Shown in pieces: positions 43,289-52,104 of a stretch of 64,000 nucleotides of DNA (position 1 is its first letter; each line of letters opens with the position of its first letter). This stretch comes from Beijerinckiaceae bacterium. GTDB lineage: Bacteria > Pseudomonadota > Alphaproteobacteria > Rhizobiales > Beijerinckiaceae. The stretch lies in contig CANBNG010000018.1 of the NCBI GenBank assembly GCA_947370975.1, positions 44,626 through 108,625 on the forward strand, read 5' to 3'. The position numbers and the translations under genes were made by a program. The notes under the pieces were generated by a model. The model saw only the letters and a program-made list of their open reading frames with translations, had not been told where the DNA came from and ran no database searches.

Positions 43289-45883
43289 ATGACATTGATC
43301 TCGCCGGCACATTCACAAGATGCCGGCGAGCAGCCGGCGTTCTGGACAACGGCTGACGATGACCTGCTGAAACGGCTCGGGTCGCGACACGAGGGGCTCT
43401 CCACGGACGAGGCGAACACAAGCCTCAGGATCCACGGCCCCAATCTGGCGGTCGTCAGCGTGCATCGCAGCCTCCTCGTCAAATTCGTCAAGCGCCTTGC
43501 CGAACCCCTGATAGCCATTCTGCTGATCGCGGCTGTCGTCTCGGGCGCGACGGGTGACTGGCAAAGCTTCCTTGTCATTCTCATCGTTGTGCTCTTCTCG
43601 ATCCTGCTCGACGTGACGCAGGAGCGCCACGCCGAAGCCACCGTCGAGGCCTTGCGCCGTTCGGTTGCCGTCACCGCGACCTTGCGGCGCGATGGCAAGA
43701 CGATCGAATTGCCGGTGGCCGATATTGCGCCAGGCGATATCGTGGAATTGAAGGCCGGGGAATTTGTGCCCGCCGATGGCGTGGTTCTTGTCAGCAACGG
43801 CCTGCTCGCCAATGAGGCTGTGCTCACAGGCGAGCCCTATTTTGCCCAAAAGCGCCCCGGTCCCTGTGCCGGGCCTTTGGTAACAGATGCCTTCAATGCC
43901 TTGTTCGGGGGCACCAGTATTGTTGGCGGGCAAGGCCTCATGCTGGTGGTTGCGACGGGTGCGGCCACGCGCTTTGGCGCGATCTCGGCTTCCATCCAGA
44001 CGCAGAGCCCGCCGACGGCCTTCGAGCGCGGCATTCATGCACTGGGCATGTTGATCCTGCGGCTCACGGGCTTTCTCGTGCTCTTTGTCTTGCTGACGCA
44101 AATCACCGCGCATGGGCTTTCGCTGGAGAGCTTCCTGTTTGCCGTGGCGCTGGCTGTCGGCCTCACGCCAGAATTGCTGCCCATGATCATGACGGTGACG
44201 CTGGCGCGCGGCGCCATGCGCATGGCCTCGCTCAAGGTCGTCGTGAAACGTCTCTCGGCCATCCACGATCTTGGCGCGATGGATGTTCTGTGCACCGATA
44301 AAACCGGCACGCTGACGCAAGCCAGGATCTCGCATATCCGCAGTTTTCGCAGCGATGGTGCAGAAAGCGCGCGCGTCACCCTGCTGGCGCGCATCAACAG
44401 CCGCTTTGCGAGCGGCATGGCCAGCAATCTCGATGACGCCATGCTTGCAGGCGATGCGCCAGCAGAAGAGGCCGAATGGACGCGGCTCGATGATCTGCCG
44501 TTTGATTTCGAGCGGCGGCGCGCCTCCGTGCTCGCGCGCCATGGCGTTGCCGTTGAGATGATCACCAAAGGCGCACCCGAGGCGGTGCTTGCGCTCTGCG
44601 GTCAGGTCGAGGGCGCGGACGGCGCGGTGACTGCGCTGGGCCATGACGAGCGCGCGAGAATTGAAGCGCAATTTGCGGAGAATGGCGCACAGGGCCTGCG
44701 CCTTTTGGGCGTCGCGCGGCGGCCCATGCCTGCCGATTGCCTCCATCTCCAACCCGGCGATGAAGCCGATCTCATTTTCGTCGGCTGCGCCGCCTTCCTC
44801 GATCCGCCCAAGGATTCTGCCACGCAGGCCGTCGCGCACCTGACCGAACTGGGCGTGCGCGTGAAGGTGATTTCGGGTGACGCCGGCCCGGTTGTCCAGC
44901 ATCTGGTGGGCACACTCCACCTTGCCACGCGCGGCATGATGAGTGGCGAGGAGATTGCCAAACTTACCGATGCAGCGCTCGCCGTGCGTGTAGAGCGCAC
45001 CGATCTCTATGTGCGCGTGTCGCCCGATCAGAAAAGCCGAATCGTGCGGGCGCTGCGCATGCGCGGCCACACCGTCGGTTTCATTGGCGATGGCATCAAC
45101 GATGCGCCTGCCATCCACGGTGCAGACGTCGGCCTTTCGGTGGCAGGCGCAGCGGAAGTCGCGCGCGAGGCTGCCGACATCATCCTGCTGGAGAACGATC
45201 TCGCGGTCCTGTCCAATGGTGTGGTGGAGGGCCGCCGCACTTATGCAAATGTCATGAAATATGTGCGCATGGGCACGAGCTCAAATTTTGGCAACATGCT
45301 GTCGATGGCCATCGCCTCACTGCTGTTGCCCTTCCTGCCGCTGGCCCCGCTGCAAATTCTCCTCAACAATCTGATCTATGATTTTTCAGAAATAGGCATT
45401 CCCTTCGACACGGCTGACGAAGACATGCTCGCTCGCCCGCAGGTTTGGGACATGCGAGCCGTGCTGCGCTTCACCCTCATCATGGGGCCCTTGTCATCGC
45501 TCTTCGATCTGGCGACCTTCTACCTGCTTTATGCTGTCTTCCATGCCGAGCCCGCCACGTTCCGCACGGCCTGGTTCGTGGAATCGATTGCGACGCAGGT
45601 GTTGGTGATTTTCATCATCCGCACGAGCAAGCCGCTTTGGAGAAGCCGTCCCCATTGGGTGCCCACAGCCACAGCGCTTGGCGCACTGGCCCTTGCCCTC
45701 GTGCTAGCACTCTCCCCGCTCGGCCATTTTGCGGGCTTCACCGCGGCGCCGCCCAGCGTGCTTGCGGCCATTGCTGTTGTCAGCCTCGCCTATCTGCTGG
45801 CGGCAGAGGGGCTGAAGAAAATTGCCATGAAGCCGATGCGCGCGCGCAGGCATCGGCTCAACCACAGGCAGATGGCAGATTGA
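43289..45883 (+). CDS. P-type ATPase, Mg2+-importing (MgtA type)
   Basis: A P-type ATPase of 864 residues. The phosphorylated aspartate is Asp337 in DKTGTLT, the TGE motif is in LTGEPYF, and the hinge is in IGDGINDAPAIHGADVG. The motif VGLTPELLPMIMTVTLARGA matches the PELLP of MgtA/MgtB (P3B) rather than PEGL-type heavy-metal pumps. Ten membrane segments are visible. The gene probably encodes Mg2+ uptake. It follows the DoxX gene closely. No PhoP box or Mg2+ leader is evident in the 27-base gap. Confidence 0.9.
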   Translation: MTLISPAHSQDAGEQPAFWTTADDDLLKRLGSRHEGLSTDEANTSLRIHGPNLAVVSVHRSLLVKFVKRLAEPLIAILLIAAVVSGATGDWQSFLVILIVVLFSILLDVTQERHAEATVEALRRSVAVTATLRRDGKTIELPVADIAPGDIVELKAGEFVPADGVVLVSNGLLANEAVLTGEPYFAQKRPGPCAGPLVTDAFNALFGGTSIVGGQGLMLVVATGAATRFGAISASIQTQSPPTAFERGIHALGMLILRLTGFLVLFVLLTQITAHGLSLESFLFAVALAVGLTPELLPMIMTVTLARGAMRMASLKVVVKRLSAIHDLGAMDVLCTDKTGTLTQARISHIRSFRSDGAESARVTLLARINSRFASGMASNLDDAMLAGDAPAEEAEWTRLDDLPFDFERRRASVLARHGVAVEMITKGAPEAVLALCGQVEGADGAVTALGHDERARIEAQFAENGAQGLRLLGVARRPMPADCLHLQPGDEADLIFVGCAAFLDPPKDSATQAVAHLTELGVRVKVISGDAGPVVQHLVGTLHLATRGMMSGEEIAKLTDAALAVRVERTDLYVRVSPDQKSRIVRALRMRGHTVGFIGDGINDAPAIHGADVGLSVAGAAEVAREAADIILLENDLAVLSNGVVEGRRTYANVMKYVRMGTSSNFGNMLSMAIASLLLPFLPLAPLQILLNNLIYDFSEIGIPFDTADEDMLARPQVWDMRAVLRFTLIMGPLSSLFDLATFYLLYAVFHAEPATFRTAWFVESIATQVLVIFIIRTSKPLWRSRPHWVPTATALGALALALVLALSPLGHFAGFTAAPPSVLAAIAVVSLAYLLAAEGLKKIAMKPMRARRHRLNHRQMAD

Positions 45884-45896
45884 GGCAAGCCAGGTC

Positions 45897-45931
45897 AAAA
45901 AAGGGGGCTGCCACAATGCATGTGACAGCCC
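45897..45931 (-). terminator. Terminator of the outer-membrane protein gene
   Basis: On the minus strand GGGCTGTCACA and TGTGGCAGCCC pair around a short loop with one mismatch, followed by a run of T (the A-run at 45897-45902). It lies 19 bases past the stop of the minus-strand gene at 45950. Plus-strand read-through from the ATPase gene would also meet the stem. Confidence 0.8.
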
Positions 45932-45949
45932 ACTATTTATATTTGCCGT

Positions 45950-46636
45950 TCAGAACTTGTAGCTGACGCCGACGCGCGCAGTCTGGAGGCTTGCGCTCTG
46001 TTCGTCGCGATATTGCGTCCAGGCGAGAACCGGCGAGTTCGATGCTTTTGCGAGCGCCGTGTAGCGATATTCCAGACGCGCCGTCCAATGCGTCGAGACG
46101 GCATATTCAACTCCGCTCCCGAGCGTCCACCCGATACGCGTGTTCGAGAATGTCTCCGGCACCAGGTAGAAATAGGTCACTGAGGCGTTTCCCGCAGCAA
46201 GGCCGCCCGTCGCATAAACAAGCGTGCGGTCGAAGGCATATCCAACGCGCGCGCGCAAAGATCCCTGGACGCCCAATTTTGCGCGGTATCCCCAGCCCTG
46301 CGAGGAGGTAAAGCCATAGCGAAGGCTGCTTGCCTCGACGTCTGCCTCAACGCCAAACACATAGGCGCCGTGCTGATGGTTGAACCCGGCGTGCACGCCC
46401 CCGCCCGTGCCCGTCTTTCTGGCGACATCGTCAACATCGGCGCCAACCGTCCGATCGATGTCGGAAAACAGGTTTCTGATCTGCGAGACGCCGGCTTGCC
46501 CGCCCATATAGAAGCCCGTCCAGGTGAAGACGGCAACGGGGGCAAGAGGAGCGGCATCCCGCTTGGGCAGGTCGGCCGCCAATGCCGAAAAGGACAATGC
46601 GGTGAGCGCAGTCGCAGAAAGCAGAAGTTTTGTCAC
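45950..46636 (-). CDS. Omp25/31-type outer-membrane beta-barrel protein
   Basis: A small porin-like outer-membrane protein of the rhizobial Omp25/31 family, 228 residues. Start is GTG 46636, with GGAG seven bases upstream, giving the signal peptide TKLLLSATALTALSFSALA. The mature protein opens with FTWTGFYMGGQAG, the family hallmark (WTGFYxGxxxG), and alternating hydrophobic strands continue to the C-terminal phenylalanine (VGVSYKF), as expected of a beta-barrel. A frame opening at ATG 46684 would add a polar segment before the signal. Confidence 0.87.
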   Translation of the reverse strand: MTKLLLSATALTALSFSALAADLPKRDAAPLAPVAVFTWTGFYMGGQAGVSQIRNLFSDIDRTVGADVDDVARKTGTGGGVHAGFNHQHGAYVFGVEADVEASSLRYGFTSSQGWGYRAKLGVQGSLRARVGYAFDRTLVYATGGLAAGNASVTYFYLVPETFSNTRIGWTLGSGVEYAVSTHWTARLEYRYTALAKASNSPVLAWTQYRDEQSASLQTARVGVSYKF

Positions 46637-46768
46637 AGCCAAACTCCGGGACGGTGTGGTTTCTGCTTCGCTGCTTAGCGGCAAAAGACCGACAGGTGCT
46701 GTTACGCGGCTGTTGAGGCACCTCTGTTCCTTCCGAGCAACAAGACCCGGCAGGCCTGATCAATAAAA

Positions 46769-46792
46769 AGGTCGAGTCGGGAAAACCCGACT
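46769..46792 (-). terminator. Terminator of the AIM24 gene
   Basis: Directly after the stop codon at 46793 on the minus strand, AGTCGGG and CCCGACT form a hairpin with a TTTT loop, followed by a T-run (TTTTT, the A-run ending at 46769). It is the only break between this gene and the outer-membrane protein gene downstream. Confidence 0.85.
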
Positions 46793-47572
46793 TCAGACAC
46801 TTTTGTCATCCTTGGAACCGCCGAACAGACCGCCAAGGATCCCGCCCACGGCAGCAGCGGCAGCCGCTCCACCAAAACTCCCGGAACTCGCGCCCTCAGA
46901 AGGTCCTGGCAAATAGCGGCCGATCTCCTCGGCCAAATTCATGATCGGCATAGACTGTAACGCCACACGGCCAGGACCGGTCAGAGTGGCAAGGAACAAC
47001 CCCTCGCCGCCGAAAAGTATATTCTTGAAGCCACTCACCATCTGGATATCGAAATTGACCGTTGGGTCCATAATCCCAACATGGCCGGCGTGGACGAGCA
47101 GCCGCTCTCCCGGCGCCAGTACTTTTTCGACAACTTCGCCGGACAGGTCGAGAAATACCGTTCCGGGACCAGTCACCTTCTGGAGAACAAAGCCTTCGCC
47201 ACCGAAAAACCCTACGCCGAGACGCTTCTGCCAGGCGATTTCAAGCGTCACTGATTTCTGCGCACACAGAAACGTCTCCCTGCGGCAGACAAGCGATTGT
47301 CCCTCCTGCAAGACCACGGGCAAGATCGTTCCGGGAAAGCGGGGCGCGAAGGCAACATGCCCCTCACCGCGTGCGGTGAAATCAGTGATGAAGAAACTGC
47401 CTCCACCCAAGCTGCGCTTGATTCCAGAAAAAAAACCTCCCCCAGTGTGCGTGTTCATCTCGATGGCGTCGTTCATCCAGCACATGCTGTTTGTCTGACT
47501 GAAGATGACTTCACCCGGTTCAAGATCAATGGCGACCGTCTGCATCACGGTCCCGGATAATTCATACTTCAT
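46793..47572 (-). CDS. AIM24 / TIGR00266-family protein
   Basis: A 259-residue protein of the AIM24 (TIGR00266) family, with repeated beta strands: MKYELSGTVMQTVAIDLEPGE, then GTILPVVLQEGQSLVCRRETFL, then LTGPGRVALQSMPI near the end. A glycine/alanine-rich tail (SFGGAAAAAAVGGILGGLFGG) and a short charged end follow. Family members are widespread and lack a clear biochemical role; some influence membrane or mitochondrial organisation. No signal peptide is seen. The gene is single and ends in its own terminator. Confidence 0.85.
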   Translation of the reverse strand: MKYELSGTVMQTVAIDLEPGEVIFSQTNSMCWMNDAIEMNTHTGGGFFSGIKRSLGGGSFFITDFTARGEGHVAFAPRFPGTILPVVLQEGQSLVCRRETFLCAQKSVTLEIAWQKRLGVGFFGGEGFVLQKVTGPGTVFLDLSGEVVEKVLAPGERLLVHAGHVGIMDPTVNFDIQMVSGFKNILFGGEGLFLATLTGPGRVALQSMPIMNLAEEIGRYLPGPSEGASSGSFGGAAAAAAVGGILGGLFGGSKDDKSV

Positions 47573-47666
47573 GGACGCCCCCGAAACATTTCAACTTGCC
47601 GTCTGCACTTGGGCCCCCGAACCGTAAGGTCCGGAGGCGGAGAGGATGGGCGCGCGAAAGGAGCGT

Positions 47667-48158
47667 TCAGTTAATCGGCTTGACGCTCATTATAATGTTC
47701 GAAATATCGGCTTTATTTTCGTCGCGAGCTTCCTGGGATCCCCAAAAGGTAAGAAGCAAAACTCTGCCGTTGCCTGCAGGCATCATGACGAATTCGATAA
47801 GTGTGTCACCCTCGGGATCGGTAGCCTTGTAGGAATACACCTTTGCGGGGAAGCCATTTATATTAACGTCTTCCTCGACAGCCTTTCCCTTGGGAACGAT
47901 CTCCTGATCGTTCATCCACTTGAGATTTGCCTCGATCATTTTATCAACGCGCGAAGCACTGGCGGATTCGATCGAAAAAATCACGTCCTCATCAGGAGAC
48001 GTCGCGGAATAACCATAGTCACTTTCCTCAACCTCCCAGCTATCTGGAATGACAACTGTCGCGACAGGGTTCTTCTCGGGAAGTGCGTAATTTTTTGCAT
48101 AGGCGGGAGCCGCGACAGCCACAATAAAAGCTGCAGCAAGCATAAATTTTCTGACCAT
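47667..48158 (-). CDS. Small secreted protein, PsbP/DUF1795-like
   Basis: A 163-residue exported protein. A signal peptide ends AAPAYAKNYAL. The mature part reads VATVVIPDSWEVEESDYGYSA, then GFPAKVYSYKATDPEGDTLI, which resembles the PsbP-like fold of DUF1795-type proteins, but I am not certain of the family. AGGAG stands ahead of the ATG. It is upstream of the AIM24 gene on the same strand with a 94-base gap. The function is unknown. Confidence 0.7.
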   Translation of the reverse strand: MVRKFMLAAAFIVAVAAPAYAKNYALPEKNPVATVVIPDSWEVEESDYGYSATSPDEDVIFSIESASASRVDKMIEANLKWMNDQEIVPKGKAVEEDVNINGFPAKVYSYKATDPEGDTLIEFVMMPAGNGRVLLLTFWGSQEARDENKADISNIIMSVKPIN

Positions 48159-48393
48159 CCTGACATCTCCTACCGGCTGACTACCGACTGCCCTCGTGAG
48201 CTCGTCTAAAGTTCACTGAGGAAATTGAACATCAAGCATGCCGACGTGCCGCCATGATGCAATTGGCGACACAACTAGCACGTGTTTTCTCGGCCACCAA
48301 TGCCCGTGATGTATAGACAACATAGCCCGTGCGCCTTTTGCAATCGGCACTGTCCAGAGGGCCCGGGATGCGCGGCTGCGCGTAATTCTGCGT

Positions 48394-48424
48394 AAAAAAA
48401 GCCGCCACATCTGCATGTGGCGGC
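48394..48424 (-). terminator. Terminator of rpsD
   Basis: A perfect 10-bp stem (GCCGCCACAT with ATGTGGCGGC, loop CTGC) is followed on the minus strand by seven T residues (the A-run 48394-48400). It lies 25 bases past the rpsD stop and is a textbook intrinsic terminator. It separates rpsD from the region at 48159-48393, in which I see no gene. Confidence 0.95.
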
Positions 48425-48449
48425 TCTGTATTTGGTTTCGACGCTGAAC

Positions 48450-49067
48450 TTAGCGCGAATAGAATTCGATCACGAGGTTGGGTTCCATGACGACCGGATA
48501 GGGCACATCCGCGGGCAGCGGGATGCGCGTCATTTTCGCGGTCATCTTGGTGAGGTCGGCCTCGTAATAATCCGGCACGTCGCGCTCGGCGAGGCCAACG
48601 GATTCGAGAAGCACGAGGAGTTGCTTGGACGCTTCCTTCACTTCGATCAGATCGCCGGGGCGAACCTGATAGGAAGCGATGTTCACGCGGCGGCCGTTCA
48701 CCTTGACGTGGCCATGGTTCACGAACTGGCGCGCAGCGAACGGGGTCGGCGCGAACTTGGCGCGGTAGACCACCGCGTCGAGGCGACGCTCGAGCAGGCC
48801 GATCAGGTTGTCGCCGGAATCGCCCTTCATGCGAATGGCTTCCTGATAGTAGCGACGGAACTGCTTCTCGGAAATGTTGCCGTAATAGCCCTTGAGCTTC
48901 TGCTTGGCGCGCAGCTGCGTGCCGAAGTCAGACATCTTGCCCTTGCGGCGCTGACCGTGCTGGCCCGGGCCGTATTCGCGGCGGTTCACGGGGCTCTTCG
49001 GACGGCCCCAGATGTTCTGGCCCATACGGCGGTCGAGTTTATACTTGGATTCTGCGCGCTTGGTCAT
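48450..49067 (-). CDS. rpsD: 30S ribosomal protein S4
   Basis: S4 is a primary 16S rRNA-binding protein that starts assembly of the 30S body. The 205-residue length is exact. It begins TKRAESKYKLDRRMGQNIWG and contains the SKQ-type linker KQKLKGYYGNISEKQFRRYY. The S4 RNA-binding domain reads RLDAVVYRAKFAPTPFAARQ, then FVNHGHVKVNGRRVNI. The start ATG 49067 has AGAGGAA upstream. The reading frame stays open far upstream of the ATG but this is not coding. A promoter at 49309-49337 puts a leader of about 240 nt before the start. Confidence 0.98.
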   Translation of the reverse strand: MTKRAESKYKLDRRMGQNIWGRPKSPVNRREYGPGQHGQRRKGKMSDFGTQLRAKQKLKGYYGNISEKQFRRYYQEAIRMKGDSGDNLIGLLERRLDAVVYRAKFAPTPFAARQFVNHGHVKVNGRRVNIASYQVRPGDLIEVKEASKQLLVLLESVGLAERDVPDYYEADLTKMTAKMTRIPLPADVPYPVVMEPNLVIEFYSR

Positions 49068-49300
49068 CGCGGTTCCTCTTCTAATCGGTCGTGACAGACC
49101 CCGAGAGAAACGGCGGACATGCGCCAAAAAGCCCGGAGGGCTTGGCGCTATCCAATCCGCGTCCCTCAAGGCCATGTGCCGGAGATCCGGCGGCGGAGGA
49201 ACGCGCCCTCCTCTGCCCCGAGGGGCCGACAGGTCTCTCACCGAAATCGGGAAAGGCCGCGGGTGCGTCAACACACAAAACGCCCCGGAGGGCGCCTGTG
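49068..49300 (-). promoter_or_regulatory. Structured 5' leader of rpsD with two terminator-like hairpins
   Basis: Between the promoter and the rpsD start lies a leader of about 235-240 nt on the minus strand. Two hairpins can form. The first (49277-49296) pairs CGCCC and GGGCG around TCCG and is followed by TTTT. The second (49121-49148) pairs GCGCCAAGCCC with GGGCTTTTTGGCGC around TCC and carries a T-rich right arm. Both look like weak terminators inside the transcript. Autogenous control of S4 is known in other bacteria through different RNA structures; such control here is an inference. Confidence 0.45.
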
Positions 49301-49308
49301 TGAGGGTT

Positions 49309-49337
49309 CTCATAGAAGGTGCCCGGCGGCCTGTCAA
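49309..49337 (-). promoter_or_regulatory. Predicted sigma70-type promoter of rpsD
   Basis: On the minus strand TTGACA (49337-49332) and TATGAG (49314-49309) are separated by exactly 17 bases. The -35 is the perfect consensus. Transcription would start near 49300, about 235 nt upstream of the rpsD ATG. Confidence 0.7.
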
Positions 49338-49400
49338 CGCGAAGGGGTAACGATAGCCTCGCTTGACAGCCAAATCCCAAGCTGTAACCCCGGTCATGTG

Positions 49401-50771
49401 ATGACAGCCTTCTCCGCAGACCGCTCCACCTGGCCGCGCCGCTTCACCTTCTCCGGCTTTGAAACCCGGGACGAGGCGGGTGAGGCACATCTTCTTTACG
49501 GTTTCGAGAATGGCTTGGCCTTTCGCGAAATCATCGCCTTCAACGCCCCTCTGCCGCCCCCCGGCTCGCCGCTGCGGCCAGGCTTCGAGGCAGCCCTTGA
49601 GGCGCTGTGGCTGGTGGCCGGCGTCAGCTATTACAAGGCCTGCCTGCCCCCCGAAATCGCCTTTGGCGAGCCCTCGCCAGATGCGGGGCAGCGGCGCTTC
49701 TTCGAGGCGCTCTATATTGACGGGCTCGGGGAATTTGGCGTGCGCAACGATGTCGCCATCGCCGGCTTTGTGAATTTCCATGCCGACGGGACATGCACCC
49801 AAAAGCCAGCCGCCCGGCACGCGCCGCTGCGGCGGCGCAGCGCCGTGCTGATTGGCGGAGGCAAGGATTCGCTGGTTTCCACCGAAATGCTCAAGGCGGC
49901 CGGCGAGGATATGGTTCTCTTTGCGGTCAATCCGAAAAAGCCGATCCTCGATTGCGCGGCGGCCTCGGGCCTGCCCTTCATCCGCGTCGAGCGCCATCTC
50001 GATCCCCAGCTCTTTGCGCTCAACGAGGCGGGCGCGCTCAATGGCCATGTGCCAATCACGGCCATTGTCTCCTTCATCGCCCTGGCTGCGGCCTTCGTGC
50101 ATGGGTTCGATGCCGTCATCCTGTCCAACGAGCGCTCGGCCAATCAGGGCAATCTTTTGCGCGACGGGCGCGAGATCAACCATCAGTTCTCCAAGACCGC
50201 CGGGCTGGAACGCGCGCTTTCCGCCTATGTCGTGCGTTATATAGATGCGGGCCTCACCTATTTCTCGGCGCTGCGTCCGCTCTCGGAAGCCCATATCGCG
50301 CAGTTGATGGCCAGAACCAGCCGCTATGACAGCGCCTTCACCAGCTGCAACCGCGCCTTTCAATTGCGCCCGAAGGCCGAGCCCGCGCGCTGGTGCCGCG
50401 ATTGCCCGAAATGCCGCTTCACCTTTCTTATGCTGGCGACAGCGATGGAGCGGCCCCGTCTTGAGGGGATTTTTGGCGGCAATCTGCTGACCGACGAGCG
50501 CCAGCTCGAGGGCTTTGAGGAACTCATGGGCCTATCGGGGCACAAGCCCTGGGAATGCGTCGGCGAGCTGGCGGAATCAGGCGCGGCGCTGTTGCTGCTC
50601 GCGCAAAAGCCCGAATGGCGCGACACGCCCATCGTGCGCACGCTGGCGCCAAGGGTCGCCGCCCTCATGCCCGATCCCCATGCCGTCTGGGCCGAGCTGA
50701 TGACGCCTGCCAGCGATCATGCAATACCGCCGCGCTATGAGGAGATGCTCCATGCCTTCCTCGCCGGCTGA
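49401..50771 (+). CDS. murL: MurL: UDP-MurNAc-L-Ala-L-Glu epimerase
   Basis: MurL converts the terminal L-glutamate of UDP-MurNAc-L-Ala-L-Glu to the D form in an ATP-dependent reaction, the alternative to making D-Glu first with MurI. The 456-residue protein has a PP-loop-like ATP motif, GGGKDS at residues 152-157, followed by LFAVNPKKPILDCA, and a cysteine cluster near residue 330 (CNRAF then WCRDCPKC). Recognition rests on these features and on the next gene, a MurD-type ligase that starts inside its end. ATG 49401 is preceded by no strong ribosome binding site, so the start is less certain. Confidence 0.85.
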   Translation: MTAFSADRSTWPRRFTFSGFETRDEAGEAHLLYGFENGLAFREIIAFNAPLPPPGSPLRPGFEAALEALWLVAGVSYYKACLPPEIAFGEPSPDAGQRRFFEALYIDGLGEFGVRNDVAIAGFVNFHADGTCTQKPAARHAPLRRRSAVLIGGGKDSLVSTEMLKAAGEDMVLFAVNPKKPILDCAAASGLPFIRVERHLDPQLFALNEAGALNGHVPITAIVSFIALAAAFVHGFDAVILSNERSANQGNLLRDGREINHQFSKTAGLERALSAYVVRYIDAGLTYFSALRPLSEAHIAQLMARTSRYDSAFTSCNRAFQLRPKAEPARWCRDCPKCRFTFLMLATAMERPRLEGIFGGNLLTDERQLEGFEELMGLSGHKPWECVGELAESGAALLLLAQKPEWRDTPIVRTLAPRVAALMPDPHAVWAELMTPASDHAIPPRYEEMLHAFLAG

Positions 50772-52104
50772 GCGCGCCGCCATCTGGGGCTTTGGCCGCG
50801 AGGGCGCCGCCGCCTTCGCTCATCTCTGCGCCACAAGGCCGGAGCTTGAACTCACCATCTTGAACGACACACCGCTCAACGACGCGCCCGAAGGGGCGCG
50901 CGTGCTGATTGGCGAAGACGCGCTGGCGGCCTTGCGCAGCGGGGCGTTCGGCCTTGTTGTCAAAAGCCCCGGCATCAGCCTCTATGGGCCAGAGGTTGCT
51001 GCGGCGCAGGCGCAGTCCACGCAATTTACCTCCGTCACCAATCTCTGGTTCGCGCAATATCCTGACGCCCGCACGATTATCGTGACTGGCACCAAGGGCA
51101 AGAGCACGACGTCGCGCCTGATCCATCATCTGCTCGTTGCCGCCGGGCTCGACACGCAATTGCTGGGCAATGTCGGCGTGCCGGCGCTCGGGCAGAAGCC
51201 TGGTCGCGACTGGACGGTGTTTGAACTGTCCTCCTACCAGCTCGCCGATTTCCAACATGCCGGCGATCTCGCACTCATCACCAATCTCTATCCCGAACAT
51301 GCGCCCTGGCATGGCGGCGTCGAAACCTATTATCGCGACAAGCTGCGGGCCGTGCGCGACGACAGAACGCGCGCCATCGTCAATCACGCAGACAGCGAAT
51401 TGCGCGCACGGCTATCAGCACGCACCAATCTGCGTTGGTACAATGACGAGACCGGCTTTCATGAACGCGGCGGCCGGCTGTTCTTTGGCGCTGACGAGGT
51501 CGAGGTCAGGAATTTTGCGCTGCGGGGCGCGCATAATATCGCCAATCTCGCGGCAGCCTGCACGATTTGCGACGAGATCGGGCTCCATGATCTGCGCATA
51601 TGTGTCGATATGGCGGGCTTTGCGCAATTGCATCACCGGCTCGAGGAATTCCACGCGGGCACTGCGCTGTGCGTCGATGATTCCATCTCGACCGTTCCTC
51701 AAGCCACACTCGCCGCGCTTGCAGCCTATCGCGATCGCCCAACCATTCTGCTCGTGGGTGGGTCAGATCGCGGTCAAGATTATACCGAACTCGCCGAGGC
51801 TTTGATCGCAGCGCCCATTCACACGCTGGTGCTGATGCCTGTGACGGGTGCGCGTTTGCGCGAGGCCTTGCAGGGGCGCGCGACGTTCGAAATTATCGAG
51901 GCTCCGGGTCTCGCGATTGCAGTCGCAGAGGCGATGAAGCGTGTGCCGGAAGATGGCGTCGTGCTACTCTCGCCCGCCGCGCCGAGCTTTCAGGAGTTTC
52001 GGAATTTCGAGGAACGTGGCGCGCGGTTCAAGGCGCTTTGTCGTGAACGCGCGGGCGACAACCTTCTTCCGGAGGGAGAGGGTGGCTCCGCAGGAGCAGG
52101 GTGA
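50752..52104 (+). CDS. murD2: MurD2: UDP-MurNAc-L-Ala--L-Glu ligase
   Basis: A Mur ligase of 450 residues: P-loop GTKGKST at residues 113-119 (VTGTKGKSTTSR), ELSSYQLADFQ in the central domain, NLYPEHAPWHGGVE, then a C-terminal domain with LVGGSDRGQDYTEL. Next to murL it is best read as MurD2, which adds L-Glu to UDP-MurNAc-L-Ala before epimerisation, rather than canonical MurD, which adds D-Glu. ATG 50752 has GAGGAG eight bases upstream and overlaps murL by 20 bases. The last 14 codons and the stop lie inside a palindromic repeat (52061-52174). Confidence 0.85.
   Translation: MPSSPAERAAIWGFGREGAAAFAHLCATRPELELTILNDTPLNDAPEGARVLIGEDALAALRSGAFGLVVKSPGISLYGPEVAAAQAQSTQFTSVTNLWFAQYPDARTIIVTGTKGKSTTSRLIHHLLVAAGLDTQLLGNVGVPALGQKPGRDWTVFELSSYQLADFQHAGDLALITNLYPEHAPWHGGVETYYRDKLRAVRDDRTRAIVNHADSELRARLSARTNLRWYNDETGFHERGGRLFFGADEVEVRNFALRGAHNIANLAAACTICDEIGLHDLRICVDMAGFAQLHHRLEEFHAGTALCVDDSISTVPQATLAALAAYRDRPTILLVGGSDRGQDYTELAEALIAAPIHTLVLMPVTGARLREALQGRATFEIIEAPGLAIAVAEAMKRVPEDGVVLLSPAAPSFQEFRNFEERGARFKALCRERAGDNLLPEGEGGSAGAG

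Noticed and set aside
43313..45118. A 601-codon minus-strand frame antisense to the MgtA-type ATPase
   Set aside because: No motif, no ribosome binding site, and composition typical of an antisense shadow. The ATPase on the plus strand is unmistakable.
48159..48393. Possible small gene between the secreted protein and the rpsD terminator (a frame at 48213-48416)
   Set aside because: The product is short and Arg/Trp rich with no ribosome binding site and it runs into the terminator stem; I see nothing else in this stretch.
48450..50363. A 637-codon minus-strand frame that contains rpsD at its end
   Set aside because: Only the last 205 codons are S4. The upstream part is antisense to murL and includes the promoter and leader, so it is merely open, not coding.
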